DNA of 53,004 nt from Apostichopus parvimensis (lineage: Eukaryota > Echinodermata > Holothuroidea > Aspidochirotida > Stichopodidae). The stretch covers positions 22,268 to 75,271 of the forward strand of contig KN886901.1 of NCBI GenBank assembly GCA_000934455.1, given 5' to 3'. Positions 48,011 to 53,004 of the stretch are shown here, one piece after another. How positions within the stretch are numbered: position 1 is the first letter of the stretch; each line of letters begins with the position of its first letter. The notes below the pieces were generated by a model that did not search any database, was not told the DNA's origin, and saw nothing but the letters and a program-made list of their open reading frames with translations. A program made the position numbers and the translations under genes.

Positions 48011-49041
48011 GATTAGTGCTGGATCCAGATATACTATCACCTACAGCATGTATGATGAAACTTACCAAAGAAACTCCTACAAACGGCTTCAAGGGATTTT
48101 TAACATCTTGGTGAAAGTCGATAAGACTTCGCACTCCAACCTGGGCTCTTTGATGGGTTTGAAACTGGCAGAATGTAAATGTAATGTAGTGTATAGGTGA
48201 TGTCTTCATTTCATTGAGAAAAAATGCCAAACTTAGGGAGAAATCTCTTTATAATTTTCAGTAGTTCAACAAACTATTAAATTCTCAGCACTAAAGAAAG
48301 TACATTGCCATCGGATAATGATATGGCCAAAAAAACCCCCCCAAAAAACAGACTAATAATAATAATGATACAAAAATCAACCAAAGCAATAAGTCATGAA
48401 CTTGGCTATTGATTTAAGCACACAAAGTTGCCTTTGAAAACATTAATTTTAAATATTTAAATGATCTCAAAGATTTCCATCAATTACAATCATCCAGCAG
48501 CTGATTATGCCATTGTTCCTCCTCATCAGGTCATAAGTGACACCAATGTTAGCCATGCATGTACCACAGAGCTGGTACATATACTGTACAGTATTCATAC
48601 AATGGTTTATACACGTTTTAATATATTCAAGAGGAGGCTTTGTTCCCAGCTAGTTTAAAGTCAACGGCTGGATTTCAATAACATCGAGAAATTGTGACAT
48701 TGAAAATGATATTTTAAAAGTATCCTCAAATTATCAGTAATCCCTTATATCCAAACACTGCCAGCATAACAGAGTCTCTTCATTGTGCGTTTCAACCTAA
48801 TCATATCTTATACATGCAATATACATCTTGCACCACTTTGGTCTATCACTTGTACTTATGGAACCTTAAAAAATCCCTTATCTTTGCAAAGGCAAACTTT
48901 GTGTACTTTCATGAATAACCATCATGACTAATAACCTGGTTCAATTGATATAAAAAAACAAGCTTTATAATATTCTTCAAACAGCGTCGCATCGAATAGC
49001 AAACGATAGCAATCTCGAATACTTATAAAAAGCAGATCGGG

Positions 49042-49179
49042 TCATTCTACATTGCATAATATACCGACCTTTGACCTCATACAGGCACATTTTCTCTGTT
49101 GCCTCTCATTTAGCAGCCTGCATAATTCCTCGACGTCAAAGATATCCAAAGAGCTATCATCTGAAGACGTAACCTCCAT
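49042..49179 (-). CDS. Weak candidate: short acidic open frame
   Basis: A minus-strand ATG opens 45 codons to a TGA. The product starts MEVTSSDDSSLDIFDVEELC and continues RLLNERQQRKCACMRSK, acidic then basic with a helix-like middle. The composition looks more protein-like than neighbouring frames, but there is no recognised domain and no strong splice donor. It could be a first coding exon of an alternative transcript or chance. Confidence 0.2.
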   Translation of the reverse strand: MEVTSSDDSSLDIFDVEELCRLLNERQQRKCACMRSKVGILCNVE

Positions 49180-51469
49180 ATTGACTCCCTCTTTTCTATA
49201 TTTTCCGAGAATTCACAAACTGATGGTCTCTGACAAACAATTTTTCTTCCGTACCGATTCCACTTTTTAACGCCAAAAAATAATTCATGCAGAGCAAAAG
49301 TATGACAAACATGTTGGTACATCTCCGAGCGAATTAAATTACAGAACACAAAAATTCTAAAAAAATTAATTTTTCGAGGATGAAGTGATCTGAGAAAAGT
49401 CGGAATAAGTAAAGAAGATTTACAAAAAAAGACGGTCTACATAAAACCTTCCCCAAAGTCATCAATCACCGATTCTTTATCAGAACTCCTCGGAGAAATC
49501 TCCTCTTTTGTACGATAGTTTCCATAAATCCTGACAAGGCTACGCAACTCTTTCTTCGGTGCCTTTCTAATTCAATTGACTGACAAGACAGAGATTTGGA
49601 ATAAGCTGTTTCTCCCTCTCAAAACAGTCTTCCATCACAAAAACGCTGCAATTTTCAAGCAAAAGCTTTCTCAATTCCGACTCGTAAATAAGGGTTGCTT
49701 TATTACTTATGTGTGGACGTAGCCAAATTTCAATCTAGAAATATTTTTGCCATTACTTTGGGATTACGTTTCGCTCGATCCGTCAGCTTATATTTCCAAA
49801 ATATTATCCGAGATGAGTAACACCGATATCATGAGTAGAGAAGTAAACAACGTTCCATACCGAACGAGAAAGTGTTGACATTTGTCAATGTTTTCATGAA
49901 ATCTTGATGAAATAATTCACAAGGAAGTAAAAAAAAATCTTACATCAAGTAAGATTAGCTCTCAAATGAGTGATATTAGAAGTTTTCAGTACCACATGAC
50001 TTTTTTTGGCATTGTAAACTAATTGCTTTTTGGCCACCACTCGAAAGAGAACATCTTAAATCATAGCTCAAAGACAAAATAATGACGGTTGCATGAACCC
50101 CTTGGAACGTTGGGAAAGATGATTGCATTTAATCAGCAACAAATGATTATTCTCTCTGTAAATTCATTTCGTAGGTAATTATCATGACAATGATGATGGC
50201 ATATGGAAGCAGATCAACTTAAAAAAGTCACAAGGGGGATGGAAAAAAAATCTCAAGTTTCAGAGTTGAAGAAATATCCCACTGACTTGTTTCACCAATA
50301 TAAACCGAAACAAAACTTTCCACTCCGGTTGCAAATCCCTGACTCGGATTACCTGCTGAAAATCCAACTGCAGACGATGGGTTAAGACCTATCTATCAAT
50401 TGTCTGGATGAACACACTCAAAAATCAATCCTACAAGCTGGAAAAAAAAATAACAATCCTTGCACTCATATAACTTCCAAATCGTACAACGGAAACAGAG
50501 AGAACCCCAAAACAAAAACACAAAAAGCTCAGAACTGACAAATTCCGCAAATCATATCCCTCCTTATGACACGATTGAGATGAGAAAGAAAAAAGAATCT
50601 AGTGCCACCCTGCATCAAATCTAATTTTCAGGAACAATGTTAAAACGTCAATTACCAGTTAACCCAGTTCAATGTACACACCGCCCAAGGGGGTGGGGGT
50701 TAAAATATGCTTTATGTCCACCGCGAAGATGGAAGACGAAATCAGACACTTGGCTCCACCGTGAGAGAGGTAGAGAACTGAAACAGCTGCTCAGGAAGGA
50801 AGAAGGTTGTTATTCTGATCTCTGATTCTCCGTGAAAACATCTCTCTGCTCGGCGACGGAGATGAAAAAAAAACTACAACACACGAGAGCAATTACTACA
50901 CCGGCCCATTCTATCCCGTGGTAAAATATAACAGACCCAGTGGGTTTCGTTGTAAACTCTCAAACCACTTTGACACATATATCCCGGACACGCAATGTGA
51001 AGAATATGCAAATTGCTAATATGGCTGATGGCTAGGTGGTTGGGGGGTTTTTGGTTTTCTTCTTCTTCTTCTACTTCTTTCTTTCTCTCTCTCTCTGCCT
51101 CTCTGCTTCATCTATTACAACCAGCCAGCTTCATCGAGTTTCAATGAGGACGGATACGATCAGCAATGAATCATATGAACACAAGTTTGCTCGGCTCGGA
51201 GAGGAGAGGAGAAGAAACTCACGGCTCTCAAGATGAAGAAGAAGGAGAAGACGGCAGAGTTGACTCTTCTCATTTAAAAGGTTGACAATCTCTAAAAGCT
51301 TTTGAATTGCAGTAAATGTATAAATACAGAGGTTGCTGTTGTTGCAGACACGGACGACGTGTCGATGTGTGATGAGAATAACAAAAGACTTGATGCTGTG
51401 CTTCTAATTCTGGACTCATTTAAACAGTTACTTGTATGATGTCCAAAATATACTCTGCTTCACACTTTA

Positions 51470-51905
51470 CAGACTGTAAGGTAGCATATGAGAAAAGGAG
51501 GAAGATGGGGGGGGGAGGGGATTAAGGAGGGGCAAGAGAGGACTGTTGAAAGCAAATAGCTAGAGTATGGAAGGAAAAGGGTAAGAGAGGGGATAAGGGA
51601 GGGCTGCTGAAGCAAGTAGCTAGAGTAGGGAGGGAGACAGAGAGGGGGCAAGGGAGGACCATTCAAGCAAATAGCTAGAGTAAGGAGGGGGTAAGAGAGG
51701 GGACAAGGGAGGACTACTGAAGCAAGTAGCTAGAGTAGGAAGGGAGATAGAGAGGGGATAAGGGAGGACGGCTGAAGCAAGTAGCTAGAGCAGAGAGGGG
51801 ACAGAGAGGGGGCCAGGGAGGACCATTCAAGCAAGAAGCTAGAGCAGGGAGGGGTAAAAGAGAGGGCAAGGGAAGACTGTTCAAGCAAGCAGCTAGAGTA
51901 TTGAT
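51470..51905 (+). repeat. Minisatellite, about 53-60 bp unit, seven copies
   Basis: Copies of GCAA(G/A)TAGCTAGAGTA occur at about 51552, 51612, 51666, 51722, 51777, 51830 and 51884, separated by purine-rich GGGAGGACN(A/G)(T/C)T-type sequence. The + strand is almost pure purine between them. Confidence 0.9.
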
Positions 51906-51921
51906 ATACATTTATATACTG

Positions 51922-51945
51922 TACTATATATATATATATATATAT
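51922..51945. repeat. (TA)n microsatellite
   Basis: About eleven TA repeats directly after the minisatellite. Confidence 0.9.
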
Positions 51946-52189
51946 GTTGTGACAGTTAAATATACTTTAAAACTTTGCTGAGGCTAATATGTTACTTCAA
52001 GGTGCTTCACCTACTGTACAGTGTATCTGTAATGATACTCTGTAGTGATACTCGATATTATGTTAACGTTACTTTTGTCACGTGTCAAAGGTACGTACGA
52101 GTCTATACATTCCTGTGCCATGCAGTACATATCAAATAATGCAGATTTCATGCATTTCTTTGATAGATATAACTTGTTTGGGGACAATA

Positions 52190-52505
52190 TCTGGGTGACC
52201 GACCAAGCTGGGTACATTAGAAGGGTACGGGGTACAGCTTACTTGACCGTGATAGATACCATATGGACACATCGAGGAGTTACGTCCAGCTAAGCTGGGT
52301 ACATTAGAAGGGTACGGGGTATATTAGAAGGGTACAGAATACATTATAAGGGTACGGGGTACAGCTTACTTGACCGTGATAGATACCATATGGACACATT
52401 GAAGAGTTACTTGACCAACCAAGCTGGGTACATTAGAAGGGTACGAGGTACAGCTGTCTTGAACGTGATAGATACCATATGGACACATTGAAGAGTTACG
52501 TCCAG
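52190..52505 (+). repeat. Irregular tandem repeat, about 90-130 bp units
   Basis: AAGCTGGGTACATTAGAAGG occurs at about 52205, 52292 and 52422, with shorter GGGTACGGGGTA pieces between. GTGATAGATACCATATGGAC occurs at about 52247, 52373 and 52468. The array is interrupted and partly re-duplicated. Confidence 0.85.
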
Positions 52506-52653
52506 CTCTGTCACTCTCTTCTCGCTTTTCATACAAAAATGTGAAAATATAACTTTGAATATATATCGAATGTTCTGTTGCTAATAATGCAATAGGCAAT
52601 CGTAGCTGTCGCCCCAAGGGTGACTCCGCGACTTTAAATGAAGAGATTGTTAC

Positions 52654-52844
52654 CGTACATGATCTTCACTCGAAAACGGACTTCCATCACGAGGGGGAAA
52701 CTCGACGAGTCTCATTATTTCTGCAAGAGACATCTGACAGGTTTGAGAGTGATTGCCACTCGAGGATGAGGGGGTATTTTCTGCCTGATTAGAGGAGGAT
52801 ACCAAGATACTCTTTCCACTCAAACCTACGCACTCGTGATTCGA
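52654..52844 (-). CDS. Weak candidate exon, Ser-rich
   Basis: On the minus strand a TTTAG acceptor (52845-52847) opens a frame SNHECVGLSGKSILVSSSNQ then AENTPSSSSGNHSQTCQMSL and AEIMRLVEFPPRDGSPFSSE to a possible donor ACG|GTAACA at 52654. The Ser-rich, low-complexity character fits the poorly conserved N-terminal half of Mint proteins. However, the exit would be phase 2, unlike all known exons here, the donor is weak, and the PTB exon that should lie between was not found. Confidence 0.25.
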
Positions 52845-53004
52845 CTAAACCGACCGTAGATTGAAACATGCCGCCAGATGGGGCTCGCTTTATCGCCCGC
52901 GTGATGACATCTTGGCACAAAAAAATGAGATGAATATAAAGAGACGGACAGATTGGTTGCCCCTGTGCATGTAATAAAGCTGGGGAACTAGTGAGGGTTG
53001 GCAT

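Larger units (their letters stand above)
34746..53004 (-). other. Upstream Mint intron(s), mostly repeats
   Basis: About 18 kb with no recognised Mint exon. I looked on the minus strand for the Y-L-G-S and M-M-Q-A-x-E-A-V-S-R motifs of the missing PTB half and found none. The region holds tandem arrays, one SINE, homopolymers and two weak exon candidates. Reading it as Mint intron is an inference from the open 5' end of the exon at 34745. Confidence 0.55.

Noticed and set aside
47961-48230. Minus-strand frame with acceptor- and donor-like borders (about 48070-48170)
   Set aside because: The borders look good (CTGCCAG and GTAAGT), but the encoded peptide matches nothing I recognise and does not fit the missing Mint segment.

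Overview
This is a piece of an AT-rich animal genome. There are no bacterial features: coding sequence is in short exons with GT-AG introns, and the rest is intron, mini- and microsatellites and transposon debris. The clearest gene is a Mint/X11 (APBA family) adaptor very close to the vertebrate proteins. Together with tRNA-derived SINEs, short DNA transposons and an LRAT-like gene, it suggests a marine invertebrate, perhaps an echinoderm such as a sea cucumber. The species is an inference, not shown by the sequence. Long G or C homopolymers are common, and one assembly gap (N, 26373-26502) is present.

Layout. 1-5040: a minus-strand tRNA-derived SINE (about 1765-2025), a fold-back MITE-like element (about 2689-2985), then a minus-strand LRAT-domain gene with one long open exon (3001-4239, possibly starting at a splice site at 4277). 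Next comes a gtactag-type minisatellite split by a hAT-like MITE with a perfect 8-bp target duplication (4370-4923). 5040-17590: no supportable host gene. It holds repeat copies, a broken LINE (about 11030-12262) that ends in a 26-bp hairpin and a tandem array, a 1.1-kb tract very rich in A and C on this strand (about 12890-13985), and several short tandem duplications.

17590-34745: the seven 3'-terminal coding exons of the Mint/X11 gene, read right to left: 34745-34659, 31876-31685, 30921-30742, 26364-26152, 22549-22430, 20405-20265 and 18057-17986. Every junction is phase 0 with GT-AG borders, and together they give 334 residues: about two thirds of the PTB domain, PDZ1, PDZ2 and the C-terminal PVYI tail. 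The first part of the PTB domain and the N-terminal half of the protein were not found, so the 5' end most likely lies beyond 53004. The introns carry a 5' ghost copy of the PDZ2 exon that keeps a usable-looking acceptor and an in-frame stop, an inverted repeat resembling hammerhead ribozyme cores, and a PIF/Harbinger-like MITE.

34746-53004: best read as the next Mint intron(s). It holds a SINE (about 40905-41206), several tandem arrays and two weak minus-strand exon candidates (49042-49179; 52654-52844).

No multi-gene system was found. Most worth a second look are the LRAT-like protein with a catalytic-region His replaced by Ser, the PDZ2 ghost exon, the hammerhead-like inverted repeat, the LINE/hairpin/array junction and the A/C-skewed tract.
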